DNA of 64,000 nucleotides. Source: Magnaporthiopsis rhizophila (taxonomy: Eukaryota; Ascomycota; Sordariomycetes; Magnaporthales; Magnaporthaceae). Position numbers and translations under genes: made by a program. Of the stretch, positions 33,882-43,676 are shown piece by piece; position 1 is the stretch's first letter, and every line of letters starts with the position of its first letter. The stretch is taken from contig PYSS01000113.1 in NCBI GenBank assembly GCA_003049465.1, forward strand, positions 1 to 64,000, given 5' to 3'. The notes under the pieces are model-generated. The model worked only from the letters and a program-made list of their open reading frames with translations, made no database searches and was not told where the DNA came from.

Positions 33882-34795
33882 GGAGAATGGTGTTTTCCTT
33901 TTTGCTTTCAGCCCCGCCTAACTACTTACCTTAGCTTATTTGTCATTTTAAGGAATATCCTAGGCTTAAAGCACTGTAATATCCAGTCAAGGTCTCGCCC
34001 ATGGAAAGGGAACGCGTCAAGAATCTCGGTCCGAGGTGAGACGGAGTGTGTAAGGCTGGGGATGACACTGGCGTTGGGATTTTTCTTGAGACTAGGTAAT
34101 TACCTAAGTACCTAGGTAAAAGGACAAAAACCATGATGGCTCAGCCCACCCGCATAATGTGTTAGCATGACTCGGGAAAGCCTACAAGCCGGTTGTGACG
34201 AAGCCAGTGAAGCTCCGTCCCGTGGCAGGACCATTTCCAAGACAGCCACTCGGCAAACTGAGTGCTCCCGTTGGTCATAGTGCTGCAGCAGATTAACCAC
34301 ATATAGGGGTTTTACGCGACACCAGACTGCCCAATCGAGGGCATGGGTGCCTAATATGGCGAGCCGGGGAGGCATCGGACCACCGGGCGTCCCCCGCATC
34401 GCGCTAGAAATGTCATCAGCTGGTTTCACAGGGTAGTATCCCAAGTCCCGACGCCACGGTTCCATATGCAAGTGCCCGGCATACGTCAAGGCGTGATTAT
34501 CTTTCAGCCGCAATCATCACACGAGTTCAAAATAGCCTCCTTTTTTTGCCCATTGATATGAAATCGCGTATCTTCAGTAACGATTGGAGGGCAAACGACA
34601 AGTTGCCTGACGTGGGTGCGTTGGCAAAGCTTTGGGATGCCTCGCTGGTTATCAGAGCTTGGCGATGCCGAAAGGCTGACCAGATGTCTTACGACTCGGC
34701 TGGAACCTCTGCCCACTGCTCGCATTTCGGACAAGATAGGCATTTGTTTGGTCTGGTCTGGAAATCATCAGGCCGTAGTGTCCGAGTCCCACGAG
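33882..34795. other. Intergenic with TACCTAGGTA palindrome
   Basis: This 914 bp stretch has no supported gene. It includes the self-complementary TACCTAGGTA at 34109-34118 within a run of similar TACCTAA elements, a motif style scattered through intergenic DNA of many Sordariomycetes. Confidence 0.45.
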
Positions 34796-34802
34796 TATAA
34801 AA
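34796..34802 (+). promoter_or_regulatory. TATA box of the aspartic protease gene
   Basis: TATAAAA lies 114 bp upstream of the ATG at 34910. Confidence 0.55.
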
Positions 34803-34909
34803 CCAAACATCTCTAGACCGTGATATCTCCTTATCCCTGTTCCGTTCGACAAGGAGGTCCCAACTTCCACCTCTCATCACCAGGAAAACCACCCAGCAAG
34901 AACCTCAAG

Positions 34910-36166
34910 ATGATCCGTCTCCTTTTCGTCCTACCAAGCCTCCTTCTCTGCTTCCATTCCACTCGTGCGGCGCCAACGACCGCGGAGCCCAACATTCTCC
35001 CAAGCCGCAACTTCACCCCCCTGACGCGCCTCGATCATGTCCCTCCTTCTCTCCTGGCTCGGGAAATCCCAAGCAAGATGACCGAGGTCCCGGGCCGGGT
35101 CGCCTACACCACTCCCGTCAAGATCGGCGCCACCACCTTCAACCTCTTCATGGACACGGGCAGCCCCATCACCTGGGCGACGCCGGCCAAGCACACCTGC
35201 CGCACCCTTTCCGACGAGAACTGCGCTATCGGCACCTCGCCCGGCGCCCACCTCGTGGTCACGTCCGATGAGCTCGCCACCAACCGCGACTTCACCATCT
35301 CCTACGGCGACAAGTCCAGCGCCACCGGCGTGTGGGTCGACCGCGCCGTCTCGCTGGCCGGCGTCACGCTCCGGCACCAAGCCGTCGGCGCGGCGACCGA
35401 GGTACACGCCCTCAGCCCCAACAACGCGCGGCAAATTGACGGGTTCCTCGGGCTGGGGCCGGGGTTAGAGCGCGGGGAGTACGCGGCGCCGTTTTTCAAC
35501 GCCATCCAGAACAAGGGAATATCGGCGCCGCAGTTCAGCATCGCGCTGTTCGGAAACGCTGCTGGCAAGAGCGACCCCGGCAAGAGGGACGGCGGGCTGC
35601 TCGCGTTCGGCGGGTACCCGGACAACCTGGAGCTGACGTCCAAGTGGGCGGTGGCGCCGCTGATCACTGGGGACAAGTATGGAGGTTGGTACACCATCAA
35701 CGTGGACGGCTACGTGCTCAACGGCAAGAGGCTCGGCAACGGGGGTTTGCCGATGGTCGTGGACAGCGGCACAACGGTCACGACGCTGCCCCCGGCCGCG
35801 GCGAACGAGGTCTTCAAGGCGCTTCCGGGGCAAGGTAGCGATCCGGCGAGGCCGTGCGCGCCCGGGATGGACGATAAGCAAAAGTGCCTGACCGCCGAGA
35901 AGACGTGGAAGATCCCCTGCGGCGAGAAGGTGCCGGCCTTCTCCGTCGTCGTCGGCGGCATGGAGTTCGTCTTCCAAGCCAACAACATGAAGATGCTGCG
36001 ACGGGAGAATCACTGCGAGGCCGGGGTCAGGCCCGCGCCGGCGGGGGAGAACAAGGGCACGCTTGGCTTCAGCTTCATGAAGAACGACGTCGTCGTGCTG
36101 CATGACTATACTGACCAGTCGAAGCCGAGGATTTTGATGGCGACGTACAAGGACAAGGAGGACTGA
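34910..36166 (+). CDS. Secreted pepsin-like aspartic protease (family A1)
   Basis: This is a single exon of 418 aa. The start chosen is the ATG at 34910, because it gives a clean signal peptide (MIRLLFVLPSLLLCF..RAAP); an upstream in-frame ATG at 34820 would bury it and overlap the expected transcription start. A propeptide of about 45 residues follows. Catalytic motifs are FMDTGSPITW in the first lobe and VVDSGTTVTTLP in the second. The flap-like region ISYGDKSSATGVW and the GFLGLGPG block are present. Cysteine pairs in the insert (CRTLSDENC) and C-lobe suggest disulfides. The predicted product is extracellular or vacuolar and acts at acid pH. The TATA box fits inducible expression. No GPI signal is seen at the C-terminus. 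Confidence 0.92.
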   Translation: MIRLLFVLPSLLLCFHSTRAAPTTAEPNILPSRNFTPLTRLDHVPPSLLAREIPSKMTEVPGRVAYTTPVKIGATTFNLFMDTGSPITWATPAKHTCRTLSDENCAIGTSPGAHLVVTSDELATNRDFTISYGDKSSATGVWVDRAVSLAGVTLRHQAVGAATEVHALSPNNARQIDGFLGLGPGLERGEYAAPFFNAIQNKGISAPQFSIALFGNAAGKSDPGKRDGGLLAFGGYPDNLELTSKWAVAPLITGDKYGGWYTINVDGYVLNGKRLGNGGLPMVVDSGTTVTTLPPAAANEVFKALPGQGSDPARPCAPGMDDKQKCLTAEKTWKIPCGEKVPAFSVVVGGMEFVFQANNMKMLRRENHCEAGVRPAPAGENKGTLGFSFMKNDVVVLHDYTDQSKPRILMATYKDKED

Positions 36167-36547
36167 TCTGGGGAGCGCGCATTGCCCGTCGTTTCCATTT
36201 TGGACTCGCATTTTAGGTTCTTTCAACAAGCGCCTCGCAAGCCGTTCAATGAGCGGAGATTGCTGTTTTTCTATAATCTTTTTTCATTACTTTGTGTGGA
36301 CTCAGCAAGAATTTCGCACGACCGAGGGAGTGCGACTTTCACGTTTTTTCTTTCCTTTTTTTTTTCGGTACATTTTCTGCCACCCGCTTAGTTAGTAAAT
36401 TAATATAGGCCATAGGAAAAAGGAAGCGCTACAGGGTATTCCTTCCTGATGGCCCACCAATCCAGTGTAGATAAATCCAAGCAGCGGATCCTCCCCTCGC
36501 CGTATAGCAGCGGCATGTGGATGCCAAAGTATCAATCAGAACTGGAA
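36167..36547. other. Intergenic between convergent genes
   Basis: This 381 bp T-rich segment lies between the 3' ends of the protease and the uncharacterised minus-strand gene. No gene is seen. Confidence 0.5.
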
Positions 36548-38191
36548 TCACGACGCCCAGCCCCCTGGCCGCCGTGGCAATGCATGGCCATTTAGCGAAC
36601 GTCTCGGCAGCTTCTTATCTGCCGCGCGGGTGACCCCTGGTGGGGTCAGTAGAGGCAAGCCGGCGTCGTGGTGCAGTGCCCCGGAAAGAAGCTCTGGTCG
36701 CCGCTTTGGCGGCTTCGTGAGCTTCTGCGGAGGCTTTGAGGTCGCATGTCTCTCCTTCTTCATGTCCATCTCCTTCTCGGGAGGCCCAGGCATCGGCAAG
36801 CCCCTAGACACGCTAGCAAGCGCGAACAGCAGGGAGATGCCGCTACAGATGCCGCTAATGAGGCCGAGGAAGAAGCTGAATACCATGTTCCTGCGCAAGC
36901 GCTCCGCATCTTCGCTTTGAGCCTTCTTGTCGGGGATGTCAGGCTTGGCATTGTCGGAGGCGGTGGACCCGCCGTTGACGAGGGTGGTGGCGTCGTCCGT
37001 GTCGTCACCGCCGTCTGCGTCGCCGCTATCCTCCGCTGCGGCTGGCGACTCGGCGTGTTCGCTGGGCACCGAGAGGCCCAAGCGCCCAGCGGCCCGGCTA
37101 GGAGGAGTGCGGTCCTCGAGGGGCCTCTTCAGCTCACGGAGCAAAGGATCCACGTCGACCGCGGTTGCCTGCTCGCTCTCAGCCTCGGGTGGCGAGTTGC
37201 CTGCTGAATCGTCGTCTGGAAAGAATTTGACTGGGGCCGGATCCGGGACCACGACGGGCACGTTCTTGTAGTTCTCCAGTTTCATGGCCATCTTGAGGCT
37301 GCGGGCGAGTTTGTCAAGCGGGTAGGTCGACCTGGGTCCCTTGCTGAAGTCGATGTAGGTCAAGGTGGATTTATCCTTGTTGCCCAGACAAGAGGAGAAG
37401 CGCTTGTTGACGTTCTGCCAGACCCGTTTGCTTTTGCGACCAAGATTGCCCTCGATCTCAACGCGCATGTACACCGGCCGTTGGCTGTGCTCGAACGCGA
37501 AGGCGGTCCGGTATTCTTGGCTGTGCGGCTGGTCGGGGTCGAAGTCGTTTTCGACCAGCTCCCATATCAGGGTCCGGTAACCGGCGCACCCCTGAGGCCG
37601 GCGTACCTTGCCGCTGAACTTCCAAGATTTGCTGCGCTCCTGGGTGTGTTCAGAGGTGCGGCTGAAGCCTTCGATATCGGCGACGTTCGGTATAGAAACC
37701 TTGGGATTGAGCGAGGTCGTTTTGGTTTCTGTCCGCGAGGTCTTGCCGCCAGTGAGACTTTCAGGTCCGTAATGCTCCGAGATCTGGACGGCGTACTCGT
37801 CGTCACCGAGGCGCTTTTTGGGCCTGCCCCTAGCATAGGTTGATTTCTCGTCCTCGCCCATGGTGATCCAAACAGTCGCGTTCTTGAGCCAGTAGCCGTC
37901 AGGTTGGTGGAATACAATGTCCATATACACAATCCCCGCCGGGTTCTGGGGCCCGAGGATGCCCCATTGAGATTGCCTCCAGCGGTACTTGCATTCGATC
38001 TCGACCTTGCCCACGGACTCCGAGCCGACGGGCAGGAACGAGCCCCGTGTGTTCTCCTCGTCGAATTTGTCAAAGTCGTTCTGGCCGTACCGCCGTACCT
38101 TGATTGTGGGACCTCTGGGCAGCGTTGTCGACGGCGGCATGGGGGATCTCGGGGTCACCTCCACCTTCTTGGCAGCGGGCCGCGCCGCCAT
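36548..38191 (-). CDS. Uncharacterised protein with C-terminal membrane helix
   Basis: This is a single exon of 547 aa, starting at the MAARPAAKK Met. The frame is open for 32 more codons upstream, but that stretch is Lys-rich and looks like UTR. Residues 1-330 form a globular region with several Trp-containing blocks (CKYRWRQSQWGILGPQ, FHQPDGYWLKNATVWITMGEDE). The next 130 residues are acidic, disordered and Pro/Ser-rich. A hydrophobic segment, FSFFLGLISGICSGISLLFALA, lies near residue 460, followed by a basic tail. I recognise no named family. It is divergently arranged with the gene starting at 38583 and shares a 391-bp intergenic region, so co-regulation is possible. Confidence 0.75.
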   Translation of the reverse strand: MAARPAAKKVEVTPRSPMPPSTTLPRGPTIKVRRYGQNDFDKFDEENTRGSFLPVGSESVGKVEIECKYRWRQSQWGILGPQNPAGIVYMDIVFHQPDGYWLKNATVWITMGEDEKSTYARGRPKKRLGDDEYAVQISEHYGPESLTGGKTSRTETKTTSLNPKVSIPNVADIEGFSRTSEHTQERSKSWKFSGKVRRPQGCAGYRTLIWELVENDFDPDQPHSQEYRTAFAFEHSQRPVYMRVEIEGNLGRKSKRVWQNVNKRFSSCLGNKDKSTLTYIDFSKGPRSTYPLDKLARSLKMAMKLENYKNVPVVVPDPAPVKFFPDDDSAGNSPPEAESEQATAVDVDPLLRELKRPLEDRTPPSRAAGRLGLSVPSEHAESPAAAEDSGDADGGDDTDDATTLVNGGSTASDNAKPDIPDKKAQSEDAERLRRNMVFSFFLGLISGICSGISLLFALASVSRGLPMPGPPEKEMDMKKERHATSKPPQKLTKPPKRRPELLSGALHHDAGLPLLTPPGVTRAADKKLPRRSLNGHALPRRPGGWAS

Positions 38192-38582
38192 TGTTGCTCT
38201 GAGTACGCGGGTGCTTGCGTTCTGCTCGCCAAGCCCTTTTTTCTTCTTCCTTTTCCTGTTCAGCTCGGAACAAAGAGGTTTGAACAATTGGGGAAGGATC
38301 GGGCCCGCGTTTGGTTTGAGAGAAGAAGAAAAATGCCGCGAGCGGCTGACGCGGTGGAGGCCTCCTCTCCCCGATCCTCCCAGCCTGCATTAAACCCGAA
38401 GCTGAAGGCGGGGTTCATACATGTGAGCGCAGCCTTACCAAGTCCATGGCACATCTCCACACAACATAAGCACCAAAACTCTCGTATCCTCTCTCCGTCG
38501 AGGCATCGACGTCGTCCTGCCGCGTAGGACGAAATAGCGGTATCACCACCGAGAGAATCGACGCAGGTCACCATTAGCAAGC
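38192..38582. promoter_or_regulatory. Shared divergent promoter region
   Basis: This 391-bp region separates the ATGs of two divergent uncharacterised genes. It must contain both promoters if the start choices are right. No clear TATA box is seen. Confidence 0.4.
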
Positions 38583-41516
38583 ATGCACGCTTTCAGGCGA
38601 GATGGCCATCACCGAGATGCCGGCCTTTGGGCGGATGTTACGGTCCGCCGCGCGGTGGCTGATCGGGGTTCTCCGCGTCGATACGTAGACGCTCGTGAGA
38701 CGTACGAAGGAATTCCGGGCCCGAGCCCGCCGACGGCCTTCTTTGACCGCCCGTTCCCGCCGCGTGGGCACTTGGTTCGAGAGGATAGGCCCGAGCCAGG
38801 TGTGCGCGGGGTCCGGGAAGATCGGTTCGAGCCGCGTGAGCACGTGGTGCATGGGCCAAGAGGGCCTGTCGTCGGCGACCGTGAGCGAGAGACAACCGGC
38901 GTGCGTGGTCGGCAGCGCTTCGACCAGTCCGCTGCAGGACTGGACGCTCGAGAAAAACCCACGGGGTTTATACGGCGCCTCCCCGGCCAATCCCCACTCC
39001 AGCACAGCGAAGATGCGACTCTCATCTACCTCAACCCCCTGGCTCCTGAGGATATAGTAGACCGCAAGTCCCTGCTCATGGCCGACGACATCGAGGACGT
39101 CCTGGAAGACTTTGCGAGGCTACGGCGGCTAGGGCGATTTGCCGATGCTGTCCGCTTGTTCGAGGAGCAAATCGCGTATTACCTGGACAACAGGTACATC
39201 CAGATCCAGTATGCTCAGTGCCTTCTCGAAGCCGGCGAGATCGGCCGCCTCACGCGTTTGGCTCAAGAGCGAATCAGGGACTCGGGTGACGGCCCCTTGG
39301 AACTTTTATGGACGCTTCTTGCGCACACTGCCGAGGTGGAGAGAATGTCTGTCGAGGCCGAGTTGCGGAAATTTGAGGCCGCCCGCGCCCATTTGGACAG
39401 GAAATGGCCAAGGTTTGACTCGACCGATATGGCAATTTTTTGCTGTCTCGTGAAAGAGGGGGCTTTCTCCCGCAGGAGCCTAGCCAAGCTTTGGGATCAT
39501 CTCGTCGAGACCGACATGGTTTGGGAGTCTCGGGACCTTGTCACCAGCATGATCTCCAGGCTCGATGGCTTCACGAACATGGCCGCTCAGATCGATAAGC
39601 TCGAATGGGGGGGCTCCAGGGTGACTGTACACTTGAATCCGGCACCCGAGTGGAATAAAGTCACGCAAGCGGTCCCACGTCTAGACGAATTGTACACCTG
39701 GGGACATGGCCCCAGCCTGGAGGCGCTCCTCCATCATATACGACGCTTCGAAAGCGCTCCCGTTGAGGAGCTCGACGACTCGACCCTGTCGGCTCTGCTG
39801 GACAGCTGTACCACCATAGGCCTGGCATTTATGGCAACGCAAGGCCGGGACGCCCGGGCAGAAGAGTGCCTCCAGCTCTCCCGCCGCTACGCCGACCAGC
39901 TCGTCGCCAGGGACGAGAGCAGCGTGAAAACCCGGCCATATCTGCGATGGGCCGTGGCCAAGACCCTCAGACAGGACCCCGACGGCTTCAGATCCCGGGG
40001 CACGTTTTCGTTCAGCGGCACAAGGGCGGACGGCGTCCTCGTGAGAACTTGCGGCATCTTCCCCGCGTTTGGGCTGCCTTTGTACGTGCCCGGAAAGGGC
40101 GTGGGCCTCCGGTGGACGCCAGCCCGCCGATCACAGCAGCGGCCCGCCGGCGAGCAAGAGCGGGCCGTCGAGACTATTCGCGCGGTTCTCCGCGCCGCGC
40201 AAGACCTGGGTGACGTCAGGCTCGAGACCGGCTGCCTCGTCGAGCTGATGCACCTCGGCGCCAAAAACGGAGCCGAGGGGGCGGCCCTGACGGCGCTGAC
40301 CAAGACATGGACCGCCGCTGGAGACCGGACGAGCGTGCAACTCACCCACCTATTCAGACAGATGGTCGAGCACACCGGCCCGGGCCGCGAGCGGCTCCGG
40401 CGCGACATACTCGCTTCAGGCATGTCGGGCAGGCACGACGCCCTGTTCGTCCAGTACATGGTCCTCCGGGCCCTGGCCCCCACGGCGCACGAGGCGAGAC
40501 AGTACAAGCTAGCCGCTAGGGCAGAGGCACAACGCCACAAGCACCGGGCGGAGATGCTCTTGCGCGTCTCGCGGACGGACCGATTTAGAAGCCGCACGAG
40601 GTTGCGCCCCGGCCCCGCCTCCGTGGACGGCGATGGGGGTGACGGCCATGACGACGATGACGACGATGACGACGGCGACGACAACGACTACAACAGCAAC
40701 AACAACGACAACGACGACCACCACGACCACCACCATGACCACCACCACGACCACCACCATGACCACCACCACGACCGCGACTACGGCCGCGACTACGACA
40801 ACGACCATTCACTCTCGGTGAGCGACCTTGACTGGTCCGACGGGAAGCTGACTCGGTATCTCGACGCGCTCCATCTGCGTCCGCGTAGCCGGCCGAACCG
40901 CACCCCTCAGGCAACCAACGTCCCGGCCCCCGAATCAAGAGAGAGGGCGGGGCTGTGGCAGGAGAATCTGGAGAGGGCCGAAAGAAGGCTGGAGCTGGAC
41001 AAGCTGAGGCTGGTGCGGGGGGAGCTGGAGCGGGAGAAGCTGGAGCGGGAAAGGCTGGAGCGGGAGAAGCTGGAGCGGGAGAAGCTGGAGCGGGAAAGGC
41101 TGGAGAGGATGGAGAGGATGGTGGAGAAGGTGCAAAGGATGGAGAAGGTGGTGGAGAAGATGCAAAGGGGCCGGAGTCGGGGACGCAGGGAGCGACCGGC
41201 TAGCGTCAGACGGCGTCACGACGACGGCACGGCGGCGGCGGCGGCGGCAGCGGCGGCGGAGGCGGCGACTGCGAGATCGAGATCCTCGTCACGATCATCG
41301 TATAACAGCATCCGAGTGCGAGGAGGTAGCATGGCCCTAGAGTGGCCGCGGGGTCTGGGGGACAGCGCCGGCGAGGACTCGGCGAACCCTCCTGGCGGCG
41401 CCGATCGGCAGGTTCGATCAGCGGGAATGACGGGGGAGGACGTCGTTAGCGATGGCGGGCTTCATGGTGAAGGGGCCGAACATCTCGCCCCGCGCGACCC
41501 AGAGAATAACGTATAA
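38583..41516 (+). CDS. Large uncharacterised protein with TPR-like core, His/Asp-rich tract and Arg/Glu coiled coil
   Basis: This is a single exon of 977 aa. Residues 1-140 are Arg-rich and low in structure. The core beginning DIEDVLEDFARLRRLGRFADAV is a helical-repeat block (..YIQIQYAQCLLEAGE..), reminiscent of tetratricopeptide repeats and of a family of Sordariomycete proteins I know only as hypothetical. Near residue 690-740 comes a long run of Asp and Asn, then four to five DHHHDHH units (DNA about 40640-40800). After that a coiled coil of LEREK/LERER heptad-like repeats extends over about 60 residues. A polyalanine stretch and a Ser/Arg-rich tail close the protein. The His/Asp tract could bind Zn, Ni or Cu; this is inference. 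The true start could be the internal Met at 39078. Confidence 0.75.
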   Translation: MHAFRRDGHHRDAGLWADVTVRRAVADRGSPRRYVDARETYEGIPGPSPPTAFFDRPFPPRGHLVREDRPEPGVRGVREDRFEPREHVVHGPRGPVVGDRERETTGVRGRQRFDQSAAGLDAREKPTGFIRRLPGQSPLQHSEDATLIYLNPLAPEDIVDRKSLLMADDIEDVLEDFARLRRLGRFADAVRLFEEQIAYYLDNRYIQIQYAQCLLEAGEIGRLTRLAQERIRDSGDGPLELLWTLLAHTAEVERMSVEAELRKFEAARAHLDRKWPRFDSTDMAIFCCLVKEGAFSRRSLAKLWDHLVETDMVWESRDLVTSMISRLDGFTNMAAQIDKLEWGGSRVTVHLNPAPEWNKVTQAVPRLDELYTWGHGPSLEALLHHIRRFESAPVEELDDSTLSALLDSCTTIGLAFMATQGRDARAEECLQLSRRYADQLVARDESSVKTRPYLRWAVAKTLRQDPDGFRSRGTFSFSGTRADGVLVRTCGIFPAFGLPLYVPGKGVGLRWTPARRSQQRPAGEQERAVETIRAVLRAAQDLGDVRLETGCLVELMHLGAKNGAEGAALTALTKTWTAAGDRTSVQLTHLFRQMVEHTGPGRERLRRDILASGMSGRHDALFVQYMVLRALAPTAHEARQYKLAARAEAQRHKHRAEMLLRVSRTDRFRSRTRLRPGPASVDGDGGDGHDDDDDDDDGDDNDYNSNNNDNDDHHDHHHDHHHDHHHDHHHDRDYGRDYDNDHSLSVSDLDWSDGKLTRYLDALHLRPRSRPNRTPQATNVPAPESRERAGLWQENLERAERRLELDKLRLVRGELEREKLERERLEREKLEREKLERERLERMERMVEKVQRMEKVVEKMQRGRSRGRRERPASVRRRHDDGTAAAAAAAAAEAATARSRSSSRSSYNSIRVRGGSMALEWPRGLGDSAGEDSANPPGGADRQVRSAGMTGEDVVSDGGLHGEGAEHLAPRDPENNV
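40640..40800 (+). repeat. Asp/Asn- then His/Asp-coding trinucleotide-rich repeat
   Basis: GAC/GAT-rich triplets change into CACGACCACCAC-type 12-bp repeats. They code for D/N-rich and DHHH-rich peptide inside the 977-aa protein. Confidence 0.8.
40975..41170 (+). repeat. Imperfect 15-bp repeats coding the LEREK/LERER coiled coil
   Basis: Repeated CTGGAGCGGGAGAAG and CTGGAGCGGGAAAGG units encode Leu-Glu-Arg-Glu-(Lys/Arg) pentapeptides that form an extended charged helix. Confidence 0.8.
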
Positions 41517-42073
41517 GCGGGCCGGAGCTAGCATGGCGAAGACACCTCTTGGCGTCGACCGTAAGCTAGGTACTTGATACGGATCTTCTTTATAATATCT
41601 CTATGTTTGTTGCCGGACTCGTCGGATTTTGGGCTGCGCTATGGCTTCTCCGAGGTTAGCCTCGGCTGACTGCTGCTCCGGCCCGTTGGCCTCGCCGTCG
41701 ATATCTGTGTCCGTGAAGTTGCTTTGTGGCTGAGCGGGACGTGGTGTCGAACCGGGCACTATCTTTTGGGGTTAACGAAGGAAGAAGTATGGACAGCAAG
41801 GGTAGTTGTCATTCCTGTGTGAGGGCCCCTCACTGAGGGCCGCATATCGGACGAGTCAACCAGGGCTCCGCTCAGCCGCGTGGTACCGCCTGCAGCTCAG
41901 GCAGTATCCACAGCAGCTCAGGGCTGGCATTCAACCCAAATTTGGGGCAAAAAGGTTTTCGGGGAAGAATATTAAGGTATACGTATAGATAACTTTATAC
42001 CCACCTCGAGAGCTTTTCTGTTATATGGAAGTGAACAGATCCCCGCGACGACATAGCCCAATTCGACCCCACC
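41517..42073. other. Intergenic, no supported gene
   Basis: This 557 bp stretch has no coding signal. It presumably contains the promoter of the D-amino-acid oxidase gene. Confidence 0.45.
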
Positions 42074-43418
42074 ATGCCAAGGATTGTCGTGATAGGGTCT
42101 GTCAAAGAGAAACCAGCTACTTTCCATTGATGTTTTCGAATCATTTCTAACCAGTCCAAAACATACAGAGCCGGAGTGTCGGGACTCACTTCGGCGCTTC
42201 TCCTGTCCGAAAATAAAAACAATGCGGTCACAGTGGTTGCCAAACATATGCCCGGCGACTACGACATCGAGTATACGTCGCCATGGGCCGGAGCCAATGT
42301 CTTGCCGTAAGACGCCCCAACATCTCGGCCCGTGGTCCTCGCTGGCGTTCAAACTAACCTCTCTCTGATACGACGCTCAAGAATGGCAAAGGAAGCAGAC
42401 AGCCGGTGGGAGAGGCGCACCTGGCCCGTATTGAGGCGCCTAGCAGCCGAGGTGCCCGAAGCCGGGATACATTTCCAAAGTCGGTGAAGCCCCCGGCCAC
42501 ATCCACCTGTCTCAAGCCTACCTGCGTATCGGGCACCTGCAAGCTGACCATGGATGGCAATACCTACCTTGCATGCTTGTAGAAACCCACATCCTCCGCC
42601 GGCCCGGGGCCGACGACGAGGGCTCGGGGCTGGATCCGGTGTTCGACAAGGACCCGTGGTACAAAGACCTGATGCCCGACTTCCGCCCGCTGGCGGCCTT
42701 GGAGCTGCGGCCGGGCGCGGTGTCGGGCTACGAATTCACGTCCGTGTGCATCAACACGGCGCTCTACCTGCCGTGGCTGGTGGGCCAGTGCCGCGCGCGC
42801 GGCGTCGTCTTCCGCCGCGCCGTGCTCGGCCACGTGTCCGAGGCCGCGTCGCTCGCCGACGGGTCCGCGGCGGCGGACCTGGTGGTCAACGCGACCGGCG
42901 TGCTGGCCTGCCGGCTCGGCGGCGTCATGGACGACAAGGTGTACCCGGCGCGCGGGCAGGTCGTCGTGGTGCGCAACAGGCTACCCGTCATGATCGGCGC
43001 GCAGTGCCACATGGGCGACGCCGACAGGCCGGAGGAGCTGGTGTACGGCATGGAGCGCGCGGCCGGCGGCGGCACGGTCCTGGGCGGCAGCTACCAGAAG
43101 GACAACTGGGATCCCAACCCGGACCCGAACCTGGCGGTGCGCATCATGGCGCGCATCGTCGAGCTGTGTCCCGAGATCGCGGGCGGCAAGGGCGTCGCGG
43201 GCCTGGACGTCATCCGCCACGGCGTCGGCCTCAGGCCGTGCAGGGAAGGAGGGGTCCGGATCGAGACGGAGCTGGTGGACGGCATGGACTGCCCCGTCAT
43301 TCACAATTACGGTCATGCCGGCTGGGGCTATCAGGGGTCCTATGGCTGTGCCGAGCGGGTCGTGGAGCTTGCGGATGAGGTTTTTGCAGGCGGCTCTGGC
43401 GACAAAGCGAAGCTGTAG
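42074..43418 (+). CDS. D-amino-acid oxidase, peroxisomal
   Basis: Exons are 42074-42096, 42169-42306, 42382-42479 and 42583-43418 (364 aa). The 23-nt first exon splices to complete the FAD-binding motif IVVIGAGVSGL. Family blocks follow: DIEYTSPWAGANVLPMA, SRWERRTWPVLRRLA, FTSVCINTALYLPWL, DLVVNATGV, ARGQVVVVRN and the C-terminal VIHNYGHAGWGYQGSYGCA. The protein ends in Ala-Lys-Leu, a functional-type PTS1 signal, so it should be peroxisomal. It deaminates D-amino acids to 2-oxo acids with release of ammonia and H2O2, letting the fungus use D-amino acids as nitrogen source. Intron 3 uses a GTCGGT donor, the same unusual form as in the zinc-finger gene; only this junction keeps the HFQ-K-THIL frame. 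The first exons are easily missed because the downstream frame is open from 42573. Confidence 0.94.
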
Positions 43419-43426
43419 ATTTGATT

Positions 43427-43432
43427 AATAAA
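43427..43432 (+). terminator. Candidate poly(A) signal of the D-amino-acid oxidase gene
   Basis: AATAAA lies 9 bp after the stop codon. The next gene starts about 245 bp further on. Confidence 0.4.
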
Positions 43433-43676
43433 ATACAGCAAAAGAAAAACCATGGCGAATGAATACTCCAGCGGTGGCTGGGAGGGTCAGGAGGAAGATG
43501 GGCAACCTAATGAATGGAATGAATTATACCCTAACCCTAGATACGTGTCAACGAGAACGGAGCTTGAATGTTTCTCCGCCAAAATGTTTCCACCGCGATT
43601 GAACCCCAATGCCCGTTGCAGCTTGATCTTTCCGCCACAATCGCCTTTGCACCAATTTGACGCATCGAGCGCCGCC

